64,000 bases of DNA from JAWLHU01 sp049324875 (GTDB taxonomy: Bacteria; Bacillota; Sulfobacillia; Symbiobacteriales; Symbiobacteriaceae): NCBI GenBank assembly GCA_049324875.1, contig JBMONC010000084.1, forward strand, positions 1 to 64,000. The letters run 5' to 3'. Shown piece after piece: positions 45,727 to 55,151 of this stretch. Each line of letters begins with the position of its first letter. Positions within the stretch are counted from its first letter, which is position 1. The translations under genes and the position numbers were made by a program. Under the pieces are notes generated by a model. It was not told the DNA's origin and searched no databases. It saw only the letters and a program-made list of their open reading frames with translations.

Positions 45727-47823
45727 GTGCGCTGGAGATGGCGCAGTTCAATCTTCACACGGCTCGTCCTGCTGGTCTTCGTCGCCTCGCTGGTACCGGC
45801 CGTCCTGCTGATTGGCGGCAGCTGGTACCTGAACAGCGCGATCCGCCTGCAGTCCGAGCGACACGCCGATGACGCCCTGAACCTGGCGATCAATCTGGAA
45901 CAGACGCTGATTGATGCCCGTCTGAACCGCATGCGGGAACGGGCTGTGGCACTGGCGGGCCACGCGGCGGTGCTCTCCGCCCTGACCGAGGGCACCGACC
46001 CGCATCGGACGCTGGACGAGTGGTACGTTGCCCTGTCCGGTGCGGATCTGATGACGGTGGTCGACCGGAACTCGGTGGTAGTGGGACGGGCCAACTCGAA
46101 GACGGTCGGTGATACCGTCCTCTATGGGGGTCTGGTCCAGCAGGTGCTGGACGGGCAGGCCCCTCTCTCCTCGGTGGTTGTCATCCCGAAGCAGGAGCTT
46201 GCGGGGGAGTCGGCTCAGGTTCAGGCCCAGGTGCGGATGCCGATCCTTCAGACCGAGGCCTCCAGTGATCCCCGGGTCGGTCAGATCCTTGAGGATGCGC
46301 TCGCCCTGGTGGGAGCGGCCCCTGTCATCGACGACGGCGGCCGGGTACTAGGCGCCGTCCTTGTCAGTGACATCCTGAACAACGATCACGCCATCGTCAA
46401 TGAGGTGACGAATCGCTCGCCTCAATCCCTGCCGCTCCATGCGACCATCGCCCTGGACGGCATCCGTGTCACCACCACGGTGCCGGCCGTGGGTGGCGGT
46501 AAGCGGGCAGTGGGCACCCTGTACTCGGACCTGGTGATGGACCACCTGCGAGCGGGTCAGGAGTACCGCGGCAGAGCGCTGGTGGGCGGCTGGCAGTGGG
46601 AGCGGACCATCTACCTTCCCCTGCCCGATCCCTCCGGGAAGATCGTGGCGGGCTCCTTCGTCGGCATTCCGGAGGCGAACTACGATGAGTTGGCCCGCTC
46701 GACGGAGAACGCCATCCGGCTGGCGGCAGCGGTGGCGATCTTCTCGCTCGTGGCGGCGCTGCTCCTCGCCTACCGGCTCGCCTTGACAAATATCGCCCGG
46801 CCGCTCAGGCGGTTTGCAGCGGTGCTGACCGCCGGAGATCTGCAGGTGCGGGTGGATGCCGATGACACGGTGGAGATGGCCCGTCTCGCCAGTGCGCTGA
46901 ACGGGATGATCGAGCGAATCCGCCAGACTGTGGTGGAGATGGCACGTGTCTCCCGCGGGGTGAAGGCGGTGAGCGACGAACTGTCCAGCGCCGCCCGCCA
47001 GACGGCGGCGAACGCCGAGGCCGCCCTCCAGGTGGCCGCAAGCGCCCTGGAGGCCGCCGAGCAGGTGGGAAGCAGCGCCGAGCGCGCCGCCGACCGGATG
47101 CGGGAACTGGAGGTCGCCCTGGCCCGCATTGATGTGGGCAGCGAGGAGCAGGCCCGGGCGCTGCGGCACGCCAGCGAGATCGTGATCCTGGTGACGACCG
47201 CCGTGCAGGACGCCCGGGTGGGGCTGAACGACGTGCTGGAGGCTACCCGGTCGGTGGTGGCTGCCGCTCAACAGGGCCGTCACAGCGCCCTGCGCACCGT
47301 CTCGGCCCTCGAGGTCGCCCGCATTGCCGCCCAGACCATTGCCGAGCAGGGCAGCGCCTCCTCCGGGGCCGATTCCGCCACCACCGACCTGTCAGCCCGC
47401 GTCGATCGCTGGCTGAGCGACCTGGAAGAGGGGCAGAGGGCGGCCAACGAATGCGACAACGCCCTCCGGCAGATCTCCCGGGCCGCCGAAGCGGCCACCA
47501 GCCGCCTGTGGGAGCTCTCAGCCGTCCAGAATGAGAACGGTGCCCGGGCCGGCGCTGTCAGTCAGCAGATGGCCGACCTCTCCACCGTCGCCGAGGAGAC
47601 GGCCGCCCATATCCGCTCCATGAGCGACGCCAGCCGGCAGGTGATCGGCGAGGTCGACGCCATGGCCGGGGGCATCGAGTCGGCCGTAGGGCTGGTGCGC
47701 CGGGCCGAGGCCTACGTGAACAATATCGGCGAGGCAAGCCGGCGCCTGCGGGCCCTCTCCGACCGGATCCGGTCGCTCTCGGAGGAGCTGGACCAGGCCA
47801 CCCAGCGGTTCCCGCTGCATTGA
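45727..47823 (+). CDS. Membrane-bound MCP-like sensor with HAMP domain and degenerate signalling coiled coil
   Basis: 698 residues: TM1 (about 10-32, FTRLVLLVFVASLVPAVLLI), an extracytoplasmic Cache-like domain (about 35-335), TM2 (about 340-362, LAAAVAIFSLVAALLLAYRL), HAMP (about 365-420, ARPLRRFAAVLTAGDLQVRV) and an Ala/Glu-rich coiled coil to the end. The conserved MCP hairpin tip (IxxIAxQTNLLALNAAIEAARAGE) is not found, so CheA/CheW coupling is doubtful. Starts GTG 45727 with AAAGGAGG 8 nt upstream. It sits right behind fdhD and before a two-component pair, so it may sense a substrate linked to formate metabolism; this is inference. Confidence 0.8.
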   Translation: MRWRWRSSIFTRLVLLVFVASLVPAVLLIGGSWYLNSAIRLQSERHADDALNLAINLEQTLIDARLNRMRERAVALAGHAAVLSALTEGTDPHRTLDEWYVALSGADLMTVVDRNSVVVGRANSKTVGDTVLYGGLVQQVLDGQAPLSSVVVIPKQELAGESAQVQAQVRMPILQTEASSDPRVGQILEDALALVGAAPVIDDGGRVLGAVLVSDILNNDHAIVNEVTNRSPQSLPLHATIALDGIRVTTTVPAVGGGKRAVGTLYSDLVMDHLRAGQEYRGRALVGGWQWERTIYLPLPDPSGKIVAGSFVGIPEANYDELARSTENAIRLAAAVAIFSLVAALLLAYRLALTNIARPLRRFAAVLTAGDLQVRVDADDTVEMARLASALNGMIERIRQTVVEMARVSRGVKAVSDELSSAARQTAANAEAALQVAASALEAAEQVGSSAERAADRMRELEVALARIDVGSEEQARALRHASEIVILVTTAVQDARVGLNDVLEATRSVVAAAQQGRHSALRTVSALEVARIAAQTIAEQGSASSGADSATTDLSARVDRWLSDLEEGQRAANECDNALRQISRAAEAATSRLWELSAVQNENGARAGAVSQQMADLSTVAEETAAHIRSMSDASRQVIGEVDAMAGGIESAVGLVRRAEAYVNNIGEASRRLRALSDRIRSLSEELDQATQRFPLH

Positions 47824-47840
47824 CGCGGATGAGATGACAG

Positions 47841-47872
47841 AGCCCGACCGTCGGACGACGGCCGGGCTTTTC
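47841..47872. terminator. Terminator between the MCP-like gene and the response regulator
   Basis: AGCCCG-a-CCGTC pairs with GACGG-c-CGGGCT (47841-47868), followed by TTTTCC on the + strand; the convergent response regulator ends at 47878. Confidence 0.8.
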
Positions 47873-47877
47873 CTTAT

Positions 47878-48516
47878 TTATATCCAGCCCTTGCGGGAGG
47901 CGAGCATCGCTGCTTCGACCCGGTTCTTGACCCCCATGCGCCGGAGCGCCTCGGCCAGGTAGCCCTTGACCGTCTTCTCGCTCAGGAACATCTGCTCGGC
48001 GATCTCCCGGTTGGTGTAGCCCTGGGCCACCAGCCGGATGATCGCCAGCTGCTGCCGGTTCAGCGGCGTCCTCTCCTCATCACCGGCGGTGGCCGGGCTC
48101 CGCATGTGGTGGATCAGATGGCCCACCACCTTGGGGTCCATGGCCACCTCCCCCCGGGCCACCCCCCGGATGGAGCGCTTCAGGTCCATCCCCAGGACAT
48201 CCTTTACCACGTAGCCCTTCGCTCCCGCCTTCACGGCGGCAAGCACCAGGTCGGCATCGGTGAAGGTGGTCAGCATCAGGACCGAGGTGGCGGGCAGGTC
48301 CTGCACCACCTGGCGGCAGACCTCCACCCCATCCATGTCCGGGAGCTTCAGGTCCAGCACCACCACATCGGGCTTCAGCTCCCGGCAGCGGATCAGCGCC
48401 GTCCGGCCATCGGCGGCCTCCCCCACCACCTCCAGGTCGGGCTCGCGGGAGAGCATCGCCTTGATCCCCTCCCGCAACAGCTCATGGTCATCCACGATGA
48501 CGATCCGAATCGCCAT
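47878..48516 (-). CDS. NarL/FixJ-family response regulator
   Basis: 212-residue transcription regulator. Receiver domain: IVIVDDHELLREG with the acidic pair, phosphoacceptor Asp55 in VVVLDLKLPDMDGVEV, Thr and Lys switch residues in MLTTFTD and GYVVKD. Output domain: a LuxR-type HTH, LNRQQLAIIRLVAQGYTNRE with IAEQMFLSEKTVKGYLAEAL. It overlaps the 3' end of the kinase gene by 29 nt, so the two are coupled. Targets unknown; adjacency suggests the fdh genes. Confidence 0.93.
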   Translation of the reverse strand: MAIRIVIVDDHELLREGIKAMLSREPDLEVVGEAADGRTALIRCRELKPDVVVLDLKLPDMDGVEVCRQVVQDLPATSVLMLTTFTDADLVLAAVKAGAKGYVVKDVLGMDLKRSIRGVARGEVAMDPKVVGHLIHHMRSPATAGDEERTPLNRQQLAIIRLVAQGYTNREIAEQMFLSEKTVKGYLAEALRRMGVKNRVEAAMLASRKGWI

Positions 48517-49567
48517 GATTTCCGGCCCCTTTCAAAGGTATGGTGGCACGCACGATCAGACCGTCCTCGTCGCCGTTCATCAACTCAAACTCACCACCCA
48601 GAGAGGCCACCCGCTCCCGCATGCCCTTCACCCCGAGCCGCCCGGGTAGTTCGATCAGCTCGCCCCCCGAGAGGCCGACCCCATCATCCTCCACCACCAG
48701 GGTGACCAGGGTGGGGGCAAAGCGCAGGGCGACGATGACCGCTGAGCCGCGGCTGTGCTTTCGGGTGTTGTTCAGCGCCTCCTGGGCCAGCTTGAAGAGC
48801 GCATCCTCCACCTCGAGCGTCAGCGGCACGGGAATGCCGGTCACGGTCAGGTTGGCGACGAAACCGTCATCCTTCATGGAGCGGACCAGCCGGCGCAGGC
48901 CGCCCACCAGACCCCCTTCCGCCATCTCGGAGGCGCGGAGGGCGTAGATTGCCTCACGGGTCTGGGCCGCCGCCTGGGCAGCCAGCTCCTTCAGCCGCTC
49001 CAGCTCCGGCCGGAGAGGGTCCTCGTCGGCCAGGTGGGCCAGCGCCCAGTCCAGCTTGAGCGAGAGCAGGAAGTTGGTCTGGGCCGCCCGGTCATGCAGG
49101 TCCTGAGCGATGCGGTTCCGCTCGCTCAGCACCACGTGCTGCTGTTGGGTCGTGTCCAGCTCTCCGCGCAGCTCGGCTAGCCGAAGGGTCAGGTTCCGGT
49201 GCCTCTCCTCCGCCTCGCGCGACCGCCGGGACAACCGCTCGATGCGCTGGCTGAGCCGGCAGCGCTGCCGGACCTCCTCCAACAGCCGCCCCGCAACAGC
49301 CGCAAACAGCTCCAGCGCCGGACCATCCCCCGCCCCCTCTGCCTCCAGCACCATCCCCTCGGTCAGGGGCAGGGTGAGCTCCGGCCTGAGCAGACTGGCC
49401 TTCGGCCAGCTGGCCGCCACCCCCTCCGGCTGGAGGGTGCGCACCCGTGCCGCCGTCCAGCCCAGCTCCGTGCAGGGGATCCGAGCCAGCGCCTGCAGCA
49501 GCTCCGCCTCAGACGGAGAGGCAGGCAGCGCCTTCAGTGCAGCGGTCAGTCTCTCATAGGTCGCCAC
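48488..49567 (-). CDS. Cytoplasmic sensor histidine kinase (HisKA_3 type)
   Basis: 359 residues, with no membrane segment. An N-terminal 100-residue domain looks like a degenerate GAF-type sensor (seen only as alternating secondary structure), followed by a coiled coil (about 100-145), the HisKA_3 box LSERNRIAQDLHDRAAQTNF with His158, and the HATPase N-box ALNNTRKHSRGSAVIVAL and G-box EDDGVGLSGGEL. Partner of the overlapping response regulator. GTG start with AAGGAGGAGGGG upstream. The ligand is not evident; a soluble sensor fits an intracellular cue such as redox or oxygen. Confidence 0.92.
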   Translation of the reverse strand: MATYERLTAALKALPASPSEAELLQALARIPCTELGWTAARVRTLQPEGVAASWPKASLLRPELTLPLTEGMVLEAEGAGDGPALELFAAVAGRLLEEVRQRCRLSQRIERLSRRSREAEERHRNLTLRLAELRGELDTTQQQHVVLSERNRIAQDLHDRAAQTNFLLSLKLDWALAHLADEDPLRPELERLKELAAQAAAQTREAIYALRASEMAEGGLVGGLRRLVRSMKDDGFVANLTVTGIPVPLTLEVEDALFKLAQEALNNTRKHSRGSAVIVALRFAPTLVTLVVEDDGVGLSGGELIELPGRLGVKGMRERVASLGGEFELMNGDEDGLIVRATIPLKGAGNHGDSDRHRG

Positions 49568-49595
49568 CCGATCCCCTCCTCCTTAAGGATCAGAC

Positions 49596-49666
49596 GAACC
49601 GCCTACATGTGATAGGCCGAACAATCTACGAACATTCCCCGAACGTACGTGCGAACAAGGCCGAAC
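49596..49666. repeat. Helically phased CGAAC/GTTCG repeats
   Basis: GAAC occurs at 49596, 49619, 49630, 49641, 49653 and 49663, nearly all within CGAAC; the last five are spaced 11, 11, 12 and 10 nt, about one helical turn. They lie between the kinase start and its probable promoter. CGAACGTACGTGCG (49640-49653) is one base from a LexA box. A regulator-binding array is likely. Confidence 0.6.
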
Positions 49667-49714
49667 AGAGAGGTAAGGACCCGCCGCGTGGCTCGTTTCC
49701 TCTTAACATTAAAG

Positions 49715-49723
49715 AGTATAACA
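49715..49723 (-). promoter_or_regulatory. Extended -10 promoter for the two-component pair
   Basis: TGTTATACT on the - strand (-10 TATACT at 49715-49720 plus TGn). No clear -35. The 5' leader would contain the phased repeats. For the divergent fdhD a TTGATA at 49730-49735 lacks a good -10. Confidence 0.45.
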
Positions 49724-49792
49724 TAGACCTTGATAACACCTTTGTAGTCTAAAAGTCTAATTTCCGGAGTTATGCTGGGCAGGGGGGATTGG

Positions 49793-50485
49793 ATGGCAGC
49801 GGTCACAGCGGTAGATGCGGTGGCTCGTGCCCCTGTTGAGCGGCCCACAACCATCTTCCTCAACGACGAGGAGTGGCTGACGGTGCAGACGACGCCGATC
49901 GACCTGCAGGATTGGGTGATCGGCTACCTCTGCGGCGAGGGCGTGATCGACCAGGTGGATGAGATCACCCGGTTGGTTGTGGAGGAAGAGCGCGGCCTGA
50001 TCTGGGTCGACCTGGCTGAGCGCCGCCGGACGGAGATCGAACTGGCACCGGTCACGCACGGCCTGGCGGTCCCGGAAGAGCGCCTGCTCCGGTGGATGCA
50101 GGAGATGCTCGCCAACGCCCCGCTCTACCGGGAGACCGGCGGGATCCACGTCTCCATGGCGGTCCGGGCAGACACGGGCGAGCGGATCATCCGGGAGGAT
50201 ATCGGCAGGCACAACGCCGTCGACAAGGCGCTGGGCGCCGCCCGGAAGGCAGGCTGGCCCGCCGCCCAGGTGGTGGTTCTTACCTCCGGACGGATCTCCT
50301 ATGAGATGTGCACACGGCTGGCCCGGTTCGGCGCCGGCATCGGCGTCTCCCGGACCGCCGCCACCGACCAGGCCTATGAGTTGGCGATCTCCCTGGGGAT
50401 CGAGCTAGTCGGCTACGTTCGGACAGCCGATAGCCTGATTGTATACACAAAAGGCAATCGAGTGGTAAGGAGGATCGAGGCATGA
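49793..50485 (+). CDS. FdhD paralogue lacking the cysteine loop
   Basis: A 230-residue FdhD homologue. Shared with the first copy: VQTTPIDLQDWVIGYLCGEG, REDIGRHNAVDKALGAARKA, LTSGRISYEMCTRLARFGAG and VGYVRTADSLIVYTKGNR. The segment that carries the sulfur-accepting cysteine (TSGCGKGVTF in copy 1) is missing: ERRRTEIELAPVTHG replaces a stretch about 28 residues longer. It therefore cannot act as a persulfide carrier the same way; a chaperone role for fdhA is possible. ATG 49793 has a GGGGGGAT site; stop overlaps the fdhA start by 4 nt (ATGA). Confidence 0.85.
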   Translation: MAAVTAVDAVARAPVERPTTIFLNDEEWLTVQTTPIDLQDWVIGYLCGEGVIDQVDEITRLVVEEERGLIWVDLAERRRTEIELAPVTHGLAVPEERLLRWMQEMLANAPLYRETGGIHVSMAVRADTGERIIREDIGRHNAVDKALGAARKAGWPAAQVVVLTSGRISYEMCTRLARFGAGIGVSRTAATDQAYELAISLGIELVGYVRTADSLIVYTKGNRVVRRIEA

Positions 50486-53400
50486 ATCTGGACCGCCGTG
50501 CGTTTCTGAAGCTTACAGGCGTCAGCGCGGCCGGTGCAGCGGTTCTGCTCTTTGGGGAAGAGCGGGCCGCTCTGGCGCAGGACATCAAGGAGTCCCGCAT
50601 CGCCAAGGCCAAAGAGGTTCCTACCGTCTGCCCCCACTGCTCTGTCGGGTGTGGAATGATTGCCTACGTGAAGGACGGTCAGCTCCTCCAGTTGGAGGGC
50701 AACCCGGACAGCCCGATCAGCGAGGGCTCCCTCTGCCCGAAGGGCGCTGCCACCATGCAGTTCGCCTACGAGGGCGTGGGCAAGGCCAACCCGCTGCGCG
50801 AGCTGAAGGCCAAGATCCGCAAGCCCGGCTCCGATCGCTGGGAGGAGGTCACGGTGGAGCAGGCGCTCGACCGTGCCGCCCAGCTGATCAAGGAGACGCG
50901 GGATAAGACCTTTGTGGAGAAGAACCAGGCCGGCCTTACGGTCAACCGGACCGAGGGCATCGCCCATATCGGCTCCGCCTGTGTGGACAACGAAGAGGCC
51001 TACCTGATCACCAAGCTGATGCGCTCCCTCGGCGTGGTCTACCTTGAGCACCACGCCCGTATATGACACTCCTCCACCGTGCCCGGTCTGGGCACTAGCT
51101 TTGGTCGCGGTGCCATGACCACGTCGTTCTGGGACATCCCCAACGCCGACGTGGTGGTCTTCATGGGCTCCAACGCGGCGGAGAACCACCCGATCTCCTT
51201 CAAGTGGTTCCTGCGGGCCAAGCAGAAGGGCGCCAAGGTGATCGTGGTCGACCCGCGCTACACCCGCACCGCCTCCAAGGCGGACTGGTGGATCCCCTTC
51301 CGCTCCGGCAGCGACATCGCCGTGCTGGGCGGCCTGATCAACTACGCCATCACCCACAACAAGTTCCACCGGGAGTACGTGGTCAAGTACACCAACGCCT
51401 CGCTCCTGGTCGATCCGAAGTTCTCCTTCGACGAGGGGCTCTTCTCCGGCTGGGACCCGGAGGGGAAGCGCTACAACCAGGCCACCTGGGCCTTCCAGAC
51501 GGAGAACGGCAAGCCGAAGGCCGATGAGACCTTGCAGGACCCGCACACCGTCTTCCAGCACATCAAGCGGATCTACGCGGCGTACACCCCGGAGAAGGTC
51601 TCGGAGATCTCCGGCATCTCGGTGGAGGACTTCATCAAGTTCGCTGAGATCGTCACCTCCACCGGCCAGGCCGGCAAGTCGGCGGTCTTCGCCTACGCCA
51701 TGGGCTGGACGCAGCATACCAAGGGCGTGCAGAACATCCGCTGCTCCACCCTGCTGCAGATGCTGCTGGGCAACATCGGCGTCGCCGGCGGCGGCATCGC
51801 GGCGCTGCGGGGCCACGCCAACGTGCAGGGCGCCACCGACCTGGCGGTCCTTTACCACGACCTGCCGGGCTACCTGGGCCAGCCCAACGAGGCGCACAAG
51901 TCGCTTTCGGACTTCCTGGCCAAGACCACGGCCAAGGCCAGCTACTGGGAGAACAAGCCCAAGTTCTTCGTCAGCCTGCTGAAGGCCTGGTGGGGCGACA
52001 AGGCGACGGCCGCCAACGAGTTTGGCTTCCACTACCTCCCCAAGATGGCCGCCGGCACCACCTACTCCCACTACGACATCTTCCAGTCGGTCCTGGACGG
52101 CAAGGTCAAGGGCCTGGTCAACATCGGCCAGAACCCGGCTGTGGGCTCCGCCAACGCCCGCAAGGTGCAGGATGCCTTGAGCCACCTGGACTGGCTGGTG
52201 GTGGCCGACCTGTTCCAGAACGAGACCTCCGAGTTCTGGAAGCTGGAGGGCATGGACCCGAAGGCGATTAAGACCGAGGTGATCTTCCTCCCGGCGGCCG
52301 GCCCGCTGGAGAAGGAGGGCTCCTTCACCAACTCCCACCGGCTGATCCAGTGGAAGAACAAGGCGATCGAGCCCCTCGGCGACGCCCACTCCGACGGCTG
52401 GTACATGGTGGAGCTCGGCAAGCGGCTGAAGGCGCTCTACGCCTCCTCAAACGCCGCCAAGGATGAGCCGATCAAGCACCTGGTCTGGAACTACGACTCC
52501 AAGGAGCACCCCAACGACTTCGACCACATGGCGGTGGTCAAGGAGATCAACGGCTACGACATCGCCACCGGCAAGCCCTTCGCCTCCTTCGTCAGCCTGA
52601 AGGATGACGGGAGCACCGCCTGCGGCTGCTGGCTCTACACCGGCATCTACCCCGAGGAGGGGGTCAACCGGATGGATGCCCGCAAGCGGGCGGCGCCCAA
52701 CCGGACCGAGGGCTGGACCGAGGCGAAGCCCGACGGCAAGGCCGACTACCTGCACCTGGGCTGGGCCTTCGCCTGGCCGGCCAACCGGCGTGTCCTCTAC
52801 AACCGGGCCTCCTCCGACCCGGCCGGCAACAACTGGTCGAAGGTACCGCTGGTCTGGTGGGATGCCGCGGCGAAGAAGTGGACCGGCGTCGATGTGCCCG
52901 ACATGCTCCCGGTGGCGCCGGATCAGGTCCACGCCCTGGGCATCCGCGGCGACTCCCCCTTCATCATGAAGCCCTGGGGCATGGGCGGCATCTGGGGTCC
53001 GCTGGCCGACGGCCCGGTCCCGGTCCACTACGAGCCCAAGGAGTCCCCGCTGGCCAACCCGCTCTACAAGCAGCAGTCGATCCCCACCCTGCGGACCTAT
53101 GGGTCGAAGCACGACAACTTCGGCACGGTGGACAAGTACCCGCACGTGGTCACCACCTACCGGCTGACGGAGCACCAGACCTCCGGCGTGATGACCCGGA
53201 CCCTGCCCTTCCTGGCGGAGGCCTTCTCGCTCCACTTCGCCGAGTTGGACCGGGATCTGGCGCAGCGGGAGGGGATCAAGAACGGCGACTGGGTCGAGGT
53301 CGAGACCGCCCGCGGCACCGTCCGGGTGCGGGCGATGGTGACCAACCGGGTCCGCCCGCTGAACATCGGCGGCAAGAAGACCCACGTGATCGGCCTGCCG

Positions 53401-53541
53401 ATCCACTGGGCGCCCAAGTCCGGTTACGTCCACGGCGACATCACCAACACGCTGACGCCCCAGGCGATCGACGTCAACGTGCAGATTCAGGAATCCAAGG
53501 CCTTCCTGGGCACGATCCGCAAGGTCAGCGAGAGGGGGTAA
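50482..53541 (+). CDS. fdhA: Selenocysteine-containing formate dehydrogenase alpha subunit (TAT-exported)
   Basis: Molybdenum/tungsten bis-MGD catalytic subunit oxidising formate to CO2 outside the membrane. A twin-arginine signal (DRRAFLKLTG) is followed by the first 4Fe-4S ligands Cys50, 53, 57 and 85 (CPHCSVGCG, SLCPKG). The frame meets TGA at 51064-51066 (position 195, after EHHARI) and continues in the same frame as HSSTVPGLGTSFGRGAMTTS, the expected context of the active-site selenocysteine; a SECIS hairpin follows. C-terminal domain: VRVRAMVTNRVRPLNIGGKK. Total 1019 residues including Sec, as for FdnG/FdoG. Overlaps the second fdhD; 6 nt before fdhB. Confidence 0.95.
51064..51095 (+). 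promoter_or_regulatory. Bacterial SECIS element
   Basis: UGA at 51064-51066, then after 12 nt a 6-bp stem GTGCCC/GGGCAC (51079-51084 with 51090-51095) with apical loop GGTCT. The apical GGUCU loop and its distance from the UGA match the E. coli fdhF-type SECIS bound by SelB. Confidence 0.85.
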
Positions 53542-53547
53542 GCCACC

Positions 53548-54426
53548 ATGGGACGTGTTGGAACCTGGACCTCCTGGAAGCCCGATCCGGCCAATAAAGA
53601 GCAGCAGGTCGCCATGCTGGTGGACACCTCTGAGTGCATCGGCTGCAAGGCGTGCGAGGTGGCCTGCAAGCAGTGGAACGAGAACGAGGCCCGCTTCCTC
53701 CAGGAGCCGGGCACCTACCAGAGCCACCCACAGCTGGATTCCCAGACCTGGACGATCATCAAGTTCATCGAGCAGGAAGATGCCAGCGGCATGAGCCAGT
53801 GGCTGATGCAGAAGCACAACTGCATGCACTGCACCGAGGCCGGCTGCGTCACCGCCTGCCCCACCGACGCCCTGCAGTACGGCGACTACGGTGTCGTCAC
53901 CCTGGACAAGCAGGCCTGCATCGGCTGCGCTTACTGCGAGCCCGCCTGCCCCTTCGACGCCATCCACGTCGACAAGACCGCCTTCGGGCAGACCGCCCAG
54001 AAGGCCGGCAAGTGCACCCTCTGCTACGACCGGATCTCCAACGCGATGCAGCCCGCCTGCGTCCAGGTCTGCCCCACCGACTGCATCAAGTACGGCGACC
54101 GGCAGGCGCTGCTGGACTGGGCCTACGAGCGGGTGGCGCAGTTGAAGGCGATGGGCTATCAGAACGCCAACGTTTACGGCGACAAGGAGCTCGGGGGTCT
54201 GCATGAGCTCTACGTCTTGCTGGAGAGCCCCGAGGCCTACGGCCTGCCGGTCAACCCGACCCTCTCCAAGCGGCTCACCTTCTGGAAGTACGGCCTGCAG
54301 CCGATCGGCAAGGCGCTGCTGGGCACCGCCGTCTTCGGCATGCTGATCAACTGGCTGGCGGCCCGCCGGACCTTCAAGGGCGGGAACCACCCGCACGAGA
54401 CCGAGCCCGCCTCCATGCACGACTAA
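53548..54426 (+). CDS. fdhB: Formate dehydrogenase iron-sulfur subunit beta
   Basis: 292-residue electron-transfer subunit with four 4Fe-4S clusters. Cys groups: CIGCKACEVACKQW (about residue 30), CMHCTEAGCVTACP (about 92), CIGCAYCEPACPFD (about 125), and CTLCYDRI with CVQVCPTDC (about 155-175). One C-terminal membrane helix (IGKALLGTAVFGMLINWLAA) anchors it, as in FdnH. It passes electrons from FdhA to the cytochrome. Strong ribosome site GAGGGGG. Confidence 0.96.
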   Translation: MGRVGTWTSWKPDPANKEQQVAMLVDTSECIGCKACEVACKQWNENEARFLQEPGTYQSHPQLDSQTWTIIKFIEQEDASGMSQWLMQKHNCMHCTEAGCVTACPTDALQYGDYGVVTLDKQACIGCAYCEPACPFDAIHVDKTAFGQTAQKAGKCTLCYDRISNAMQPACVQVCPTDCIKYGDRQALLDWAYERVAQLKAMGYQNANVYGDKELGGLHELYVLLESPEAYGLPVNPTLSKRLTFWKYGLQPIGKALLGTAVFGMLINWLAARRTFKGGNHPHETEPASMHD

Positions 54427-54440
54427 GGGGGGGAACCTGC

Positions 54441-55151
54441 GTGGGAGCCTATACGGGCAAGAAGATCAAGAAGTTCAACCGGATCCAGATGCTCTTCCAC
54501 TGGGTCTATGGCATCTCATGGATCCTCCTGGTGCTGACCGGGCTCGTCTTCGTCTGGCGGGGAGATCCCACCTCGGGCGCCGTCGGGCTGGGCCCGATGC
54601 TCCAGGGCACCGTGGGGCAGTATGCCCGCCTGATCCACCGGATCGGGGCCGTGGTGCTGATGGCCTCCCCCTTGATCTGGCTGCTGGGCAGCCCCAAGGG
54701 CGCCATGGATGACCTGAAGGAGCTGCTCCACTTCCGCCGGGACGACCTGCGGTACATGCTGATCGCCCCCCTGCACTACACCACCGGCAAGCCGGCGCTG
54801 CCGCCCCAGGGGAAGTACAACGGCGGTCACAAGGTCAACTTCTACGTGGTGGTGCTCACCTTCATCGCCTTCGTGGTCTCCGGGCTGGTGATGTGGTTCG
54901 GCCGGGGCGCCGTCTCCGACGAGAGCTTCAAGCTGATGCAGATCATCCACTCGGTCGCCTTCTGGGGCGGGCTGGCGATGGGGCTGCTGCACATCTACCT
55001 GACCGCCATCCACCCGTTCACCAGCCGCTCGCTGGAGTCGATGGTCCGGGGCTGGGTGGACCTGGGCTACGCCAGCGCCGAGCACTCGCTCTGGGTCGAG
55101 GAGTCGATCAAGAACGGGACCGCTGAGATTGTGGATGGAGGGAAGGCGTGA
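54441..55151 (+). CDS. fdhC: Formate dehydrogenase cytochrome b subunit gamma
   Basis: 236-residue membrane cytochrome b556 of the FdnI family that reduces quinone. Four helices: MLFHWVYGISWILLVLTGLV, GAVVLMASPLIWLL, VNFYVVVLTFIAFVVSGLVM and SVAFWGGLAMGLLHIYLTAI. Heme-ligand histidines are in FHWVYG, IHRIGA and LHIYLTAIHPF. GTG start with GGGGGG upstream. Its TGA overlaps the next ATG by one base. Confidence 0.94.
   Translation: MGAYTGKKIKKFNRIQMLFHWVYGISWILLVLTGLVFVWRGDPTSGAVGLGPMLQGTVGQYARLIHRIGAVVLMASPLIWLLGSPKGAMDDLKELLHFRRDDLRYMLIAPLHYTTGKPALPPQGKYNGGHKVNFYVVVLTFIAFVVSGLVMWFGRGAVSDESFKLMQIIHSVAFWGGLAMGLLHIYLTAIHPFTSRSLESMVRGWVDLGYASAEHSLWVEESIKNGTAEIVDGGKA

Noticed and set aside
49596..49666. 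The GAAC array as a CRISPR
   Set aside because: Units are 5-6 bp with about 11-nt period; there are no 25-40-bp repeats or unique spacers, and no cas genes.
50482..51066. fdhA as a truncated gene or pseudogene ending at TGA
   Set aside because: The same frame continues with the conserved formate dehydrogenase sequence and a SECIS hairpin, so selenocysteine insertion fits better.
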